Positions 1 to 6,889 of a stretch of 7,029 nucleotides of DNA are shown here, in pieces. The notes under the pieces are model-generated. The model saw nothing but the letters and a program-made list of their open reading frames with translations. It made no database searches and was not told where the DNA came from. The position numbers and the translations under genes were made by a program. Source of the stretch: Alphaproteobacteria bacterium (lineage in GTDB: Bacteria > Pseudomonadota > Alphaproteobacteria > JAGOMX01); NCBI GenBank assembly GCA_016742295.1, contig JACVCA010000061.1, positions 1-7,029 of the forward strand, given 5' to 3'. Numbering within the stretch: the stretch's first letter is position 1; each line of letters starts with the position of its first letter.

Positions 1-19
1 TAACGAAAAAAACCCAGAC

Positions 20-1006
20 TTACACGTGTAGCGGGAGAATGGTTTTTGGACCCACATCATCAATCCGTTGGCCTGATTTTAGAATATCCCCACATACAAT
101 CTCTTTCTCAAGCTTCTTGAAGTTAGATTTAATTAATGTTTCATCAAACCCTACCTCTATAAGCTCTTGAATGACTTGCTCTCTGATCACGGAAAGTTGC
201 TCTATGCGGTCTTGCTTGATCAACTTTTTATATGCTGCCCGGACGTCAGCCTCAGCTTTATCCTGCAGTTTCAACATAATTTCAGATTCTTCAGGAGCAG
301 CTTGAGGTACTGCCCAAGTAGGCTTACCGGCCTCTTTCGCTAAAGATTTAATAAGTTCAATGATAGGTTGGAACTGTGCATGCCCAAACATCACTGCACC
401 AAGCATCTGTTCTTCTGAAAGCTCCTGCGCTTGAGACTCAACCATCAATACACCTTCGATGGTCCCTGCAACAACGAGATCGAGTTGAGAGGTTTTCAAG
501 CCTTCCACAGTGGGATTTAGAAGGTATTGACCTTCGCTGTATCCAATTCTTGCTGCCCCTAATGGGCCTGCAAAGGGAACTCCCGAAATGGCTAACGCTG
601 CTGAGGCACCAATAAGAGCAACAATATCAGGATCGTTCTCAAGGTCATGGCTTAAAACAGTACAAATAACTTGTGTATCATTGTAAAAATTTTCTGGAAA
701 TAAAGGGCGTATAGGCCGATCGATCAGTCGGGACACTAATATCTCTTTTTCGCTAGGCTTACCTTCACGTTTAAAAAAGCCTCCAGGAATTTTTCCTGCT
801 GCATAACCCTTCTCTTGGTAATGAACGGTTAATGGAAAGAAATTCATATCGGGTTTAGGGTGTTTTTCAGCCACAACTGTACAAAGTACAATTGTCTCTC
901 CATAAGAGACTAATACAGCACCGTCAGCTTGACGTGCCAATTTCCCGGTTTCTAAGACAAGCGGGCGTCCACCCCATGTGATTTCTTTTCGATGTAAATT
1001 GAACAT
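20..1006 (-). CDS. pnp: Polynucleotide phosphorylase, N-terminal half; frame stops early near window edge
   Basis: PNPase is a trimeric 3'-5' phosphorolytic exoribonuclease of mRNA decay. The 328 residues read here are under half of the usual 700 or so. Seen: the first RNase PH domain (about 10-145) with KEITWGGRPLVLETGKLARQADGAVLVSYG, the FFKREG loop (77-82) and RLIDRPIRPLFP (93-104), then the all-helical linker (about 235-310). The second RNase PH core begins at about 313 with GQRID, but after that the expected 'GRG.K.IRP....VG.LPRTHGSA' appears only as DVGPKTILPLHV and then TAA at 22-20. The catalytic second core and the KH and S1 domains are therefore not encoded in the visible frame. Everything before residue 316 looks healthy, with no frameshift. 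The break could be a contig-end sequence error or a real nonsense or frameshift mutation; the rest of the gene lies off the left edge. The start ATG has an AAAGGA site and gives the typical MFN.HRKE N-terminus. Confidence 0.88.
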   Translation of the reverse strand: MFNLHRKEITWGGRPLVLETGKLARQADGAVLVSYGETIVLCTVVAEKHPKPDMNFFPLTVHYQEKGYAAGKIPGGFFKREGKPSEKEILVSRLIDRPIRPLFPENFYNDTQVICTVLSHDLENDPDIVALIGASAALAISGVPFAGPLGAARIGYSEGQYLLNPTVEGLKTSQLDLVVAGTIEGVLMVESQAQELSEEQMLGAVMFGHAQFQPIIELIKSLAKEAGKPTWAVPQAAPEESEIMLKLQDKAEADVRAAYKKLIKQDRIEQLSVIREQVIQELIEVGFDETLIKSNFKKLEKEIVCGDILKSGQRIDDVGPKTILPLHV

Positions 1007-1016
1007 ATAATATTTT

Positions 1017-1022
1017 TCCTTT
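1017..1022 (-). promoter_or_regulatory. Shine-Dalgarno site of pnp
   Basis: The minus strand reads AAAGGA, ten bases before the ATG at 1006-1004. It supports that ATG over an upstream one at 1087-1085, which would start inside rpsO and add 27 residues that do not resemble PNPase. Confidence 0.7.
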
Positions 1023-1034
1023 ATGGTCGCATTT

Positions 1035-1062
1035 ATTGAAGCCTTAATATTGATTAGGTCAA
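1035..1062 (-). promoter_or_regulatory. Possible internal promoter for pnp
   Basis: In the rpsO-pnp gap the minus strand reads TTGACC (1062-1057), five of six matches to the sigma-70 -35 consensus, then 16 bases, then TTCAAT (1040-1035), four of six matches to the -10 consensus. Transcription would begin near 1028 and leave a short leader holding the pnp ribosome-binding site. E. coli pnp also has its own promoter downstream of rpsO, so the position makes sense. The DNA is AT-rich, so a chance match is quite possible. Confidence 0.3.
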
Positions 1063-1070
1063 AAAAATGT

Positions 1071-1340
1071 TTAGCGACGCAATCCAAGTCGTTTAATTAA
1101 ATCTTCATAGCGCGCGACATCTTTCCTTTTAATATAATCAAGAAGCTTACGTCTTTTACTAACCATAATTAAGAGGCCACGACGTGAGTGAAAATCCTTC
1201 TTGTGTAAGGACATATGTTCAGTCATATTCCGGATTCTTTCGGATAAAATTGCTATTTGTACTTCGGGCGAACCTGTATCTCCTTGAGTACGAGCATATT
1301 CTTGAATTAAATCTTGTTTACGTTGAGCGATGATCGACAT
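1071..1340 (-). CDS. rpsO: Small ribosomal subunit protein uS15
   Basis: An 89-residue protein, exactly the usual length of bacterial S15. It is a primary binder of 16S rRNA: it recognises the central-domain three-way junction and starts assembly of the 30S platform, and it also contributes to a bridge with the 50S subunit. Seen: GDTGSPEVQ (20-28), HKKDFHSRRGLLIMVSKRR (46-64) and the C-terminal stretch RKLLDYIKRKDVARY to RLGLRR (64-89), nearly identical to E. coli S15. The start is ATG at 1340-1338 behind a strong Shine-Dalgarno, 11 bases after truB. S15 often represses its own translation by binding a structured leader; with so short a gap, any such element would have to lie in the 3' end of truB, and I could not recognise one. 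pnp follows after 64 bases, as in most proteobacteria. Confidence 0.98.
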   Translation of the reverse strand: MSIIAQRKQDLIQEYARTQGDTGSPEVQIAILSERIRNMTEHMSLHKKDFHSRRGLLIMVSKRRKLLDYIKRKDVARYEDLIKRLGLRR

Positions 1341-1345
1341 CGTCT

Positions 1346-1353
1346 ACTCCTTT
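1346..1353 (-). promoter_or_regulatory. Shine-Dalgarno site of rpsO
   Basis: Read on the minus strand this is AAAGGAGT, with six bases between the GGAG core and the rpsO ATG, close to ideal. Its first bases lie inside the truB stop codon (1354-1352), so a ribosome finishing truB reaches the rpsO initiation site. It is the strongest ribosome-binding site in the window, in keeping with the higher demand for a ribosomal protein. Confidence 0.85.
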
Positions 1354-2266
1354 ATTGTATGTTAAATCCACGTTTGGGTTGAATAAACCCTTCTTTTACT
1401 GTTGCAAGGGCTACTGGAAGACCTTCAAGAGAAAAGCATAGAACCGTTCCCTCAAAAATCCCCTCAGTAGTTTGAGAAACAAATCTTACAGGCTGCCCCT
1501 GAGATAGTTTCTGCTGTTCAACAGCTTGAAGCCTAATTGCCGGGATGTCGTCCAGCACGGTTTCAATCGGATGTAAAACACCCTTTGATAAAAGGTTATG
1601 CCCTAATTCTTTTATTTTTTCCAGGGAAATCGAACTTGCCTCATCAAAACGCCCTGTTTTATTTCTTCGAAGCTGTTTTATATACCCTACAGTCCCTAAC
1701 ATCTGCGCCAAATCTCTTGCTAAACTGCGTACATACGTTCCTTTATGGCACACAACAGTAAATTCTGCATGATCAGCATCTTTGATTGACTTTAGATGAA
1801 ACTCTTCAATGATAACGTTCCGAGCAGCAAGGACGATAGGTTCTTGAGTGCGTGCTGTTTTATAGGCCCTTTGTCCTTCAACTTTAATTGCTGAGAAACG
1901 GGGAGGAATTTGTTGGATCACTCCTACAAATTTTTTTATGGCTTTTTGAATATCATTTATATGAGGCCGATGGGAAGAGGTTGCAATGACTGTACCTTCA
2001 GCATCATCAGTATCTCTTTGCTCCCCCCAACGTACTTCAAAAGTATAAGTCTTAACCGCCGCCATCATATGCGAGACTGTTTTCGTTGCTTCTCCAAGAG
2101 CAAGAGGAAGCACCCCAGAGGCAAGGGGATCAAGTGTTCCGGCGTGTCCAACCTTTTTAGCGTTTAAAATCTTTTTTACAATTGAGACAACGCGTGCCGA
2201 AGTTAATCCTTCAGGTTTATCGACAATAAGCCAACCATGAATTGGAAAAGATTGATTTTTGCTCAA
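1352..2266 (-). CDS. truB: tRNA pseudouridine(55) synthase TruB
   Basis: A 304-residue protein of normal TruB length. It converts U55 in the T loop of tRNAs to pseudouridine and also acts as a tRNA-folding chaperone. Visible: GWLIVDKPEGLTS (11-23); the catalytic motif GHAGTLDPLASGVLP (40-54) with the nucleophile Asp46; KTYTFEVRWGEQRDTDDAEG (72-91) with the active-site Tyr74; IPPRFSAIKVEGQRAY (120-135); and CHKGTYVRSLARDL (173-186) with the conserved Arg180. A C-terminal PUA-like region (about 240-304, from LDDIPAI to PKRGFN) completes the family architecture. The start codon is TTG (2266-2264); no ATG or GTG lies between it and the first conserved residues. AGGA at 2282-2279, overlapping the rbfA stop codon, is the only ribosome-binding match and is 12 bases away, so initiation may be weak or coupled. 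The TAA stop overlaps the rpsO ribosome-binding site. Confidence 0.96.
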   Translation of the reverse strand: MSKNQSFPIHGWLIVDKPEGLTSARVVSIVKKILNAKKVGHAGTLDPLASGVLPLALGEATKTVSHMMAAVKTYTFEVRWGEQRDTDDAEGTVIATSSHRPHINDIQKAIKKFVGVIQQIPPRFSAIKVEGQRAYKTARTQEPIVLAARNVIIEEFHLKSIKDADHAEFTVVCHKGTYVRSLARDLAQMLGTVGYIKQLRRNKTGRFDEASSISLEKIKELGHNLLSKGVLHPIETVLDDIPAIRLQAVEQQKLSQGQPVRFVSQTTEGIFEGTVLCFSLEGLPVALATVKEGFIQPKRGFNIQ

Positions 2267-2280
2267 ATTGAAACTTAATC

Positions 2281-2697
2281 CTAGGTATCTAAGGACTTGT
2301 TAGAAAATAAATCTTGAACAACGCGATCAGACTTCAATAACTTATCAATTTTTTCTGCTTCATCATAAGATCTATCGGGTTCAAAATGAAGGATAGGCAC
2401 CGTACGAAGGCTTAAAGACTTACTAAGATGCGAGCGAAGGAAAGGAGCAATCTTGGTTAACGCAACAACGATACCTTCTAAATTCTTGCCTCCAAGAGGC
2501 ATCACGAAAATAAATGCATGCTTAAGATCAACACTCATACGGACTTCAGTCACCGTAATTGAAACTCCATATAAAACCTCATTACGAATTTCTCCCTGCA
2601 GCATCAAGGAAGATAAAATCTTCCGAACTTCTTCACCAACCCGACGTTGGCGTTGGCTAGGCCCTAAACTACTGTGATTTCTGATCATGGTTTTCAT
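2281..2697 (-). CDS. rbfA: 30S ribosome-binding factor RbfA
   Basis: A 138-residue protein of usual length for RbfA, the KH-type factor that binds immature 30S subunits near the 5' helix of 16S rRNA and is needed for late maturation and cold adaptation. Seen: SQRQRRVGEEVRKIL (14-28), the first conserved helix; SITVTEVRMSVDLKHAFIFVMPLGG (46-70), the central beta-strand core; APFLRSHLSKSLSLRTVPILHFEPD (84-108); and the closing YDEAEKIDKLL (111-121). The start is uncertain: ATG at 2697-2695 gives the full frame, and a second in-frame ATG at 2688-2686 would remove three residues. Neither has a clear Shine-Dalgarno sequence. The infB stop lies only 16 bases upstream, so translational coupling is plausible. 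It lies between infB and truB, as in most proteobacteria, and ends in TAG at 2283-2281. Confidence 0.95.
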   Translation of the reverse strand: MKTMIRNHSSLGPSQRQRRVGEEVRKILSSLMLQGEIRNEVLYGVSITVTEVRMSVDLKHAFIFVMPLGGKNLEGIVVALTKIAPFLRSHLSKSLSLRTVPILHFEPDRSYDEAEKIDKLLKSDRVVQDLFSNKSLDT

Positions 2698-2713
2698 TCA
2701 TTATTAAAGATAC

Positions 2714-5272
2714 TTAGAGAGAGCGAGCAATTTCTTCGATTTCAAAACATTCAATGGTATCGCCTTCGCGAATATCTTGATAGCTTTCAAATGCCATTCC
2801 ACACTCGTAACTTTCACGTACTTCCTTGACTTCATCTTTAAAGCGTTTCAAGGTTTTTAAAGTACCTTCATGAATGACTATGTTGTCTCTAAGCAATCTG
2901 ACGCGAGCACCACGTTTGACTACCCCTTCATTAACCATACAACCGGCAATTTTACCCATTTTCGTCACATTAAAGACTTGACGTATCTCTGCTTGACCAA
3001 GATACTTCTCACGCAAGGTCGGTGCTAACATCCCACTTAAAGCTGCTTTAATTTCATCTAAAACGTCATAAATAATTGAATAATAACGTATAGGTAAGCT
3101 ATCTCTTCTTGCCAGTTCTCGTGCTTGAGGATTGGCTCGTACATTAAATCCAATAATCATTCCTTTTGAAGCATTGGCTAGCACTACATCACTTTCAGTA
3201 ATACTTCCAACCCCACTATGGAGGATTCGCACAGCAACTTCATCAGTAGATAATTTATTGAAACTATTCAAAATCGCTTCAAGCGACCCTTGAACGTCCG
3301 TTTTAACCACAACAGCAAGTTCTTTTTTCTCCCCTTTAGAACTCTGAGATAACAGTTCATCAAGAGTTTGTCTACCTGTAGCACTTGTCCGGATATTTTT
3401 CATAGTCCGTTTACGGTATTCAGCAATTTCACGTGCATTTGTTTCATCTTTAACGACGATAAAACTATCTCCAGCCATTGGTGCGGCATTAAAACCCAAA
3501 ACTTCTACAGGATTAGAAGGGCCAGCTGAGACAACATTTTTCCCACGATCATCAATAAGAGCACGAACACGCCCCCATTCACTTCCAGCAATAAATATAT
3601 TTCCAATCTTCAAGGTTCCATTTTGAACAAGTATAGTTGCAACCGGCCCCCGTCCTTTTTCAAGCTTTGCTTCAATAACAACCCCTTGTGCAGCTCTATC
3701 TGGATTAGCTTTAAGTTCTAGAATTTCTGCCTGTAAAAGAATAATCTCTTCTAATTTATCCAAATTAATTTTTTGCTTTGCGGAAACCTCTACACACAAA
3801 ATATCCCCTCCTAAATCTTCAACAACCAAACCATGATTTAAAAGGTCTTGACGAATTTTATCGGGCTTTGCTTCTGGGTGATCAATTTTATTGATAGCCA
3901 CAACAATTGGTACTTTTGCAGCTGTTGCATGGTTAATGGCCTCAATCGTTTGAGCCTTGATGCCATCATCAGCAGCTACAACCAAAATGACAATATCAGT
4001 AACATTTGCTCCACGCGCACGCATTTCAGTAAATGCTGCATGGCCTGGCGTATCAATAAAACTAATCTTTTGACCCGATTTTAATTCGACTTGATAAGCA
4101 CCAATATGTTGTGTAATACCACCCGCTTCAGATCCTGCTTTATCAGTTGAACGAAGGGCATCCAGTAAAGATGTTTTACCATGATCAACATGTCCCATCA
4201 CCGTAACGACAGGAGGGCGAGGCCTTAGTAACTCAGGAGCGTCTTCTACACCTTGTAGTCCTATTTCAACATCTGCCTCAGAAACACGTTTAGGCTGATG
4301 GCCAAACTCAGTCACGACTAATTCAGCAGTATCTCCATCGATATGCTGTGTAATTGTGACCATCATACCCATTTTCATCAAAGATTTTACAATATCAGCG
4401 CCGCGCACTGCCATACGGTTAGCAAGCTCCTGAATTGTTATAACTTCAGGAATAATGACCTCACGTACATTTCTCTTAGCTTCGGTAGTTTCTTGCGCAT
4501 GACGCAATCTTTCTTTTTCACGAGCTCGCTTTAAAGCAGCAGCACTACGCATGCGACCCGTTTCGTTATCGTTATCTTTTGCAACCAACGCTTGTTGAAG
4601 GGTGAGACGACCTTCTCTCCGTTGCAAATCATCGCGTCTTGGATGCGAGGAAAGGGACTTACGCGAATCATTTTTAGCTTTCTTAGTATCATCATTGTCA
4701 GCAGTGTCATCATCTCCATGGTCCTCAAGAGGTGCGTCTCGTGGAGAAAGATGAGTAGATGAGACGTGCTTTGAAGGAGCTCCTTCTAGAATAGGCTCGT
4801 CTACGATCTCTTTATTCCTAGCCTTGTGCTCTCTTACTAGTGCTGCTTCCAAATCTTCATCAATCTTACGCCTTGTTTCTTCGGTAGATCTTCTTTCGGC
4901 TTCTTGATGCGCTAAATCTTCAACACGTTTTGTTCGCTCAAGTTCAGCTTTAACTGCGCCTTGAACAGCTTGTTTACGAGCATCCCATTCTTTTTCGGTA
5001 AGACCCCCTAAAGTCCGAGAAGTTTTAGGGGAAAGTGAGGGGTTTTCAGCAACAACCCCTGTTTCTAAGGGAGGAACTTTCAAAGCCCTCTCCGGCTCAG
5101 CAAGCTCGACTTTTGCTGAAGATCGTCGGCGTTTAACTTCGACCGTGACTGTTTTAGAACGCCCGTGAGAGAAGCTTTGGCGAACCTGCCCTGCATCCAC
5201 AATTTTCTTGACCTCAGACCCCTTCGAAAGGCTTAAGGTTTTTTTTATCTTGTCACCAGTATTATCACTCAT
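2714..5272 (-). CDS. infB: Translation initiation factor IF-2
   Basis: IF2 is the GTPase that delivers formyl-Met-tRNA to the 30S subunit and promotes 50S joining. With the ATG at 5272-5270 the protein has 852 residues. A GTG directly before it (5275-5273) would add one residue, but GGA at 5280-5278 sits only three bases from that GTG against six from the ATG, so I prefer the ATG. Counting from the GTG, the order is: the alphaproteobacterial N-terminal motif (VRQSFSHGRSKTV, 31-43); a charged, helix-prone linker with an acidic patch (about 186-203); the IF2 N-domain (about 270-325); and the G domain with GHVDHGKT (361-368), GGITQH (385-390), DTPGHAAF (408-415), NKID (462-465) and SAK (498-500). 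Next come the beta-barrel domain (about 530-620), the IF2 core domain (about 640-745) and the fMet-tRNA-binding C-terminal domain ending ECGMAFESYQDIREGDTIECFE. All GTP-binding motifs are intact. TAA lies 16 bases before rbfA. Confidence 0.98.
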   Translation of the reverse strand: MSDNTGDKIKKTLSLSKGSEVKKIVDAGQVRQSFSHGRSKTVTVEVKRRRSSAKVELAEPERALKVPPLETGVVAENPSLSPKTSRTLGGLTEKEWDARKQAVQGAVKAELERTKRVEDLAHQEAERRSTEETRRKIDEDLEAALVREHKARNKEIVDEPILEGAPSKHVSSTHLSPRDAPLEDHGDDDTADNDDTKKAKNDSRKSLSSHPRRDDLQRREGRLTLQQALVAKDNDNETGRMRSAAALKRAREKERLRHAQETTEAKRNVREVIIPEVITIQELANRMAVRGADIVKSLMKMGMMVTITQHIDGDTAELVVTEFGHQPKRVSEADVEIGLQGVEDAPELLRPRPPVVTVMGHVDHGKTSLLDALRSTDKAGSEAGGITQHIGAYQVELKSGQKISFIDTPGHAAFTEMRARGANVTDIVILVVAADDGIKAQTIEAINHATAAKVPIVVAINKIDHPEAKPDKIRQDLLNHGLVVEDLGGDILCVEVSAKQKINLDKLEEIILLQAEILELKANPDRAAQGVVIEAKLEKGRGPVATILVQNGTLKIGNIFIAGSEWGRVRALIDDRGKNVVSAGPSNPVEVLGFNAAPMAGDSFIVVKDETNAREIAEYRKRTMKNIRTSATGRQTLDELLSQSSKGEKKELAVVVKTDVQGSLEAILNSFNKLSTDEVAVRILHSGVGSITESDVVLANASKGMIIGFNVRANPQARELARRDSLPIRYYSIIYDVLDEIKAALSGMLAPTLREKYLGQAEIRQVFNVTKMGKIAGCMVNEGVVKRGARVRLLRDNIVIHEGTLKTLKRFKDEVKEVRESYECGMAFESYQDIREGDTIECFEIEEIARSL

Positions 5273-5317
5273 CACGTATCCATTTTCACTGAGGGTTGAT
5301 TGGGGGTACTTTCCCTC

Positions 5318-6880
5318 TTAAGTCTTCTTCGAGTCTTTTAAATTTTGGGGCTTTTCTAAAGATGCATTCTTATCTTCACTCTCAAACCAATGAGCACGTG
5401 CTGCCATAATCATAGTATTCGCTTTTTCGATATCAATGCCATATGAGCCTAATATTTCAACCACTTCATCACTCGCTAAATCAGCAAAATCATCAAGAGT
5501 TTTAATGTTTTTTTCTCCAAGCTTAACCAACATATTAAGCTCAAGGCCTTTCAATTGAGCAAGCTCATCAGTAATTTCTAATTCTTTTAAGCGATTATTC
5601 AATTTACTTTCTTCAACAATAAGATATTCTTTGACCCTATTTTGCAGCTCACGTCCCACATCCTCATCGAATCCCTCAATTGCAGCTAATTCTTCAAGAC
5701 TCGCATAAGCGATTTCTTCTGGGCTTGTAAACCCTTCAGCAACAAGAAGGTGAGCTATCATTTCATCAACGTCAAGAGCTTCCATAAAGAGCTTAGAGCG
5801 TGTATTTATGACTTCAGCCCGACGTTCTGTTTCGGTTGCTTCTGTCATAATGTCAATTTGCAGATTTGTCAGCTGAGAAGCCAAGCGGACATTTTGTCCT
5901 CTACGACCAATTGCAAGACTTAACTGGTCTTCTGGAACAATAACCTCAATTCGGTTTTCTTCTTCTTCCACAACTACCTTGGTCACTTCCGCAGGGGCTA
6001 AAGCATTAACAACAAAAGTTGCTACATCTGCAGACCATAGAATAATGTCGATTTTTTCACCTTGTAACTCTCCAACAACGGCTTGAACTCGACTACCTCG
6101 CATTCCAACACAAGCTCCTACAGGGTCGAGAGTACGGTCACTTGCAGTCACAGCAATTTTTGCACGACTACCTGGGTCTCGGGCCACAGCTTTTATTTCT
6201 ATGGCACCGTCATAAATCTCAGGGACTTCTTGCTTAAATAATTCTGCCATGAAGCGAGGATGTGTACGTGAGAGAAAAATTTGTGCCCCGTTTGTTTCAC
6301 GCCTTACATCCATAATATAAGCACGCACCCTATCACCTACTTTAAGATTTTCACGAGGAATCACATCTTCACGCCGCATTAAACCTTCTGCCCGACCTAA
6401 GTCAAGGATGACATTTCCAAACTCGGCGCGCTTGACGGCTCCATTAATAATTTCACCAATTCGCTCTTTAAATTCATTATATTGTCGCTCACGTTCAGCT
6501 TCGCGAACCTTTTGAATAATCACTTGTCTTGCAGTCTGTGCAGCAACACGCCCAAAATCTATCGGTGGGAGAGGATCTTTAATAAAATCCCCTATAGTAT
6601 GATTAGGATCAATCTTTTGAGCTTCTTGAAGAGAGATTTGAGTTGCTTCAAAAGTAGGTTCGGGTTTTGCAACGACTTCTCGATAACGCGCAAGTGAAAT
6701 TTCACCTGTTCCTCGATCAATATAAGCCCGAATATCATTTTCAAGACCATAACGTGTACGCCCCGCTTTTTGGATTGCAAACTCCATCGCTTCAATGACT
6801 TCTTCGCGATTAATCCCTTTTTCCCGCGCGACTGCATCGGCGACTTGAAGCATTTCCATACGATTCGATTCTGTGTTCAT
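5318..6880 (-). CDS. nusA: Transcription termination/antitermination protein NusA
   Basis: A 520-residue protein of normal length for proteobacterial NusA. It binds RNA polymerase near the RNA exit channel and modulates pausing, intrinsic termination and antitermination. Visible domains in order: the RNA polymerase-binding N-terminal domain (about 1-130, with VADAVAREKGI and MEFAIQKA); an S1 domain (about 138-205); KH1 (about 230-300, GMRG loop at 259-262); KH2 (about 305-350, AIGRRGQNVRLA with its GRRG loop at 325-328); and two C-terminal helix-hairpin-helix acidic repeats (about 365-425 and 433-498), the duplication typical of proteobacteria. The ATG at 6880-6878 gives the expected N-terminus. 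Only a weak GAG lies upstream, next to the rimP stop, so coupling to rimP translation is likely. The gene ends in TAA 45 bases before infB. In E. coli NusA regulates its own operon; nothing here shows that directly. Confidence 0.97.
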   Translation of the reverse strand: MNTESNRMEMLQVADAVAREKGINREEVIEAMEFAIQKAGRTRYGLENDIRAYIDRGTGEISLARYREVVAKPEPTFEATQISLQEAQKIDPNHTIGDFIKDPLPPIDFGRVAAQTARQVIIQKVREAERERQYNEFKERIGEIINGAVKRAEFGNVILDLGRAEGLMRREDVIPRENLKVGDRVRAYIMDVRRETNGAQIFLSRTHPRFMAELFKQEVPEIYDGAIEIKAVARDPGSRAKIAVTASDRTLDPVGACVGMRGSRVQAVVGELQGEKIDIILWSADVATFVVNALAPAEVTKVVVEEEENRIEVIVPEDQLSLAIGRRGQNVRLASQLTNLQIDIMTEATETERRAEVINTRSKLFMEALDVDEMIAHLLVAEGFTSPEEIAYASLEELAAIEGFDEDVGRELQNRVKEYLIVEESKLNNRLKELEITDELAQLKGLELNMLVKLGEKNIKTLDDFADLASDEVVEILGSYGIDIEKANTMIMAARAHWFESEDKNASLEKPQNLKDSKKT

Positions 6881-6889
6881 GATCTAAAC

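Noticed and set aside
376..615. Plus-strand open frames opposite pnp, truB, rbfA, infB and nusA (such as this one and those at 1537-1772, 1910-2167, 2453-2677, 3848-4084, 4343-4534 and 6482-6697).
   Set aside because: All lie antisense to well-conserved genes, are short, and show no recognisable domain.
1007..1070. RNase III-type hairpin or Rho-independent terminator between rpsO and pnp.
   Set aside because: No stem of useful length could be found; the T-run at 1067-1061 is not preceded by a GC-rich hairpin.
1007..1087. N-terminal extension of pnp by 27 residues from an ATG inside rpsO.
   Set aside because: The added residues do not look like PNPase, the start overlaps rpsO by 17 bases, and the ATG at 1006 has a ribosome-binding site and gives the family's usual N-terminus.
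4666..4719. Acidic Asp-rich stretch in IF2 (about residues 186-203) as a possible inserted repeat or foreign segment.
   Set aside because: It lies in the naturally variable linker between the IF2 N-terminal motif and the N-domain, where low-complexity charged sequence is normal.
4531..4728. Minus-strand 65-codon open frame within infB.
   Set aside because: Out-of-frame shadow of the charged IF2 linker; methionine-rich low-complexity translation with no family resemblance.
5291..5317. Inverted repeat GAGGG/CCCTC in the nusA-infB gap as a terminator or attenuator.
   Set aside because: Only a five-pair stem with a 17-base loop and no following U-run; too weak to call.
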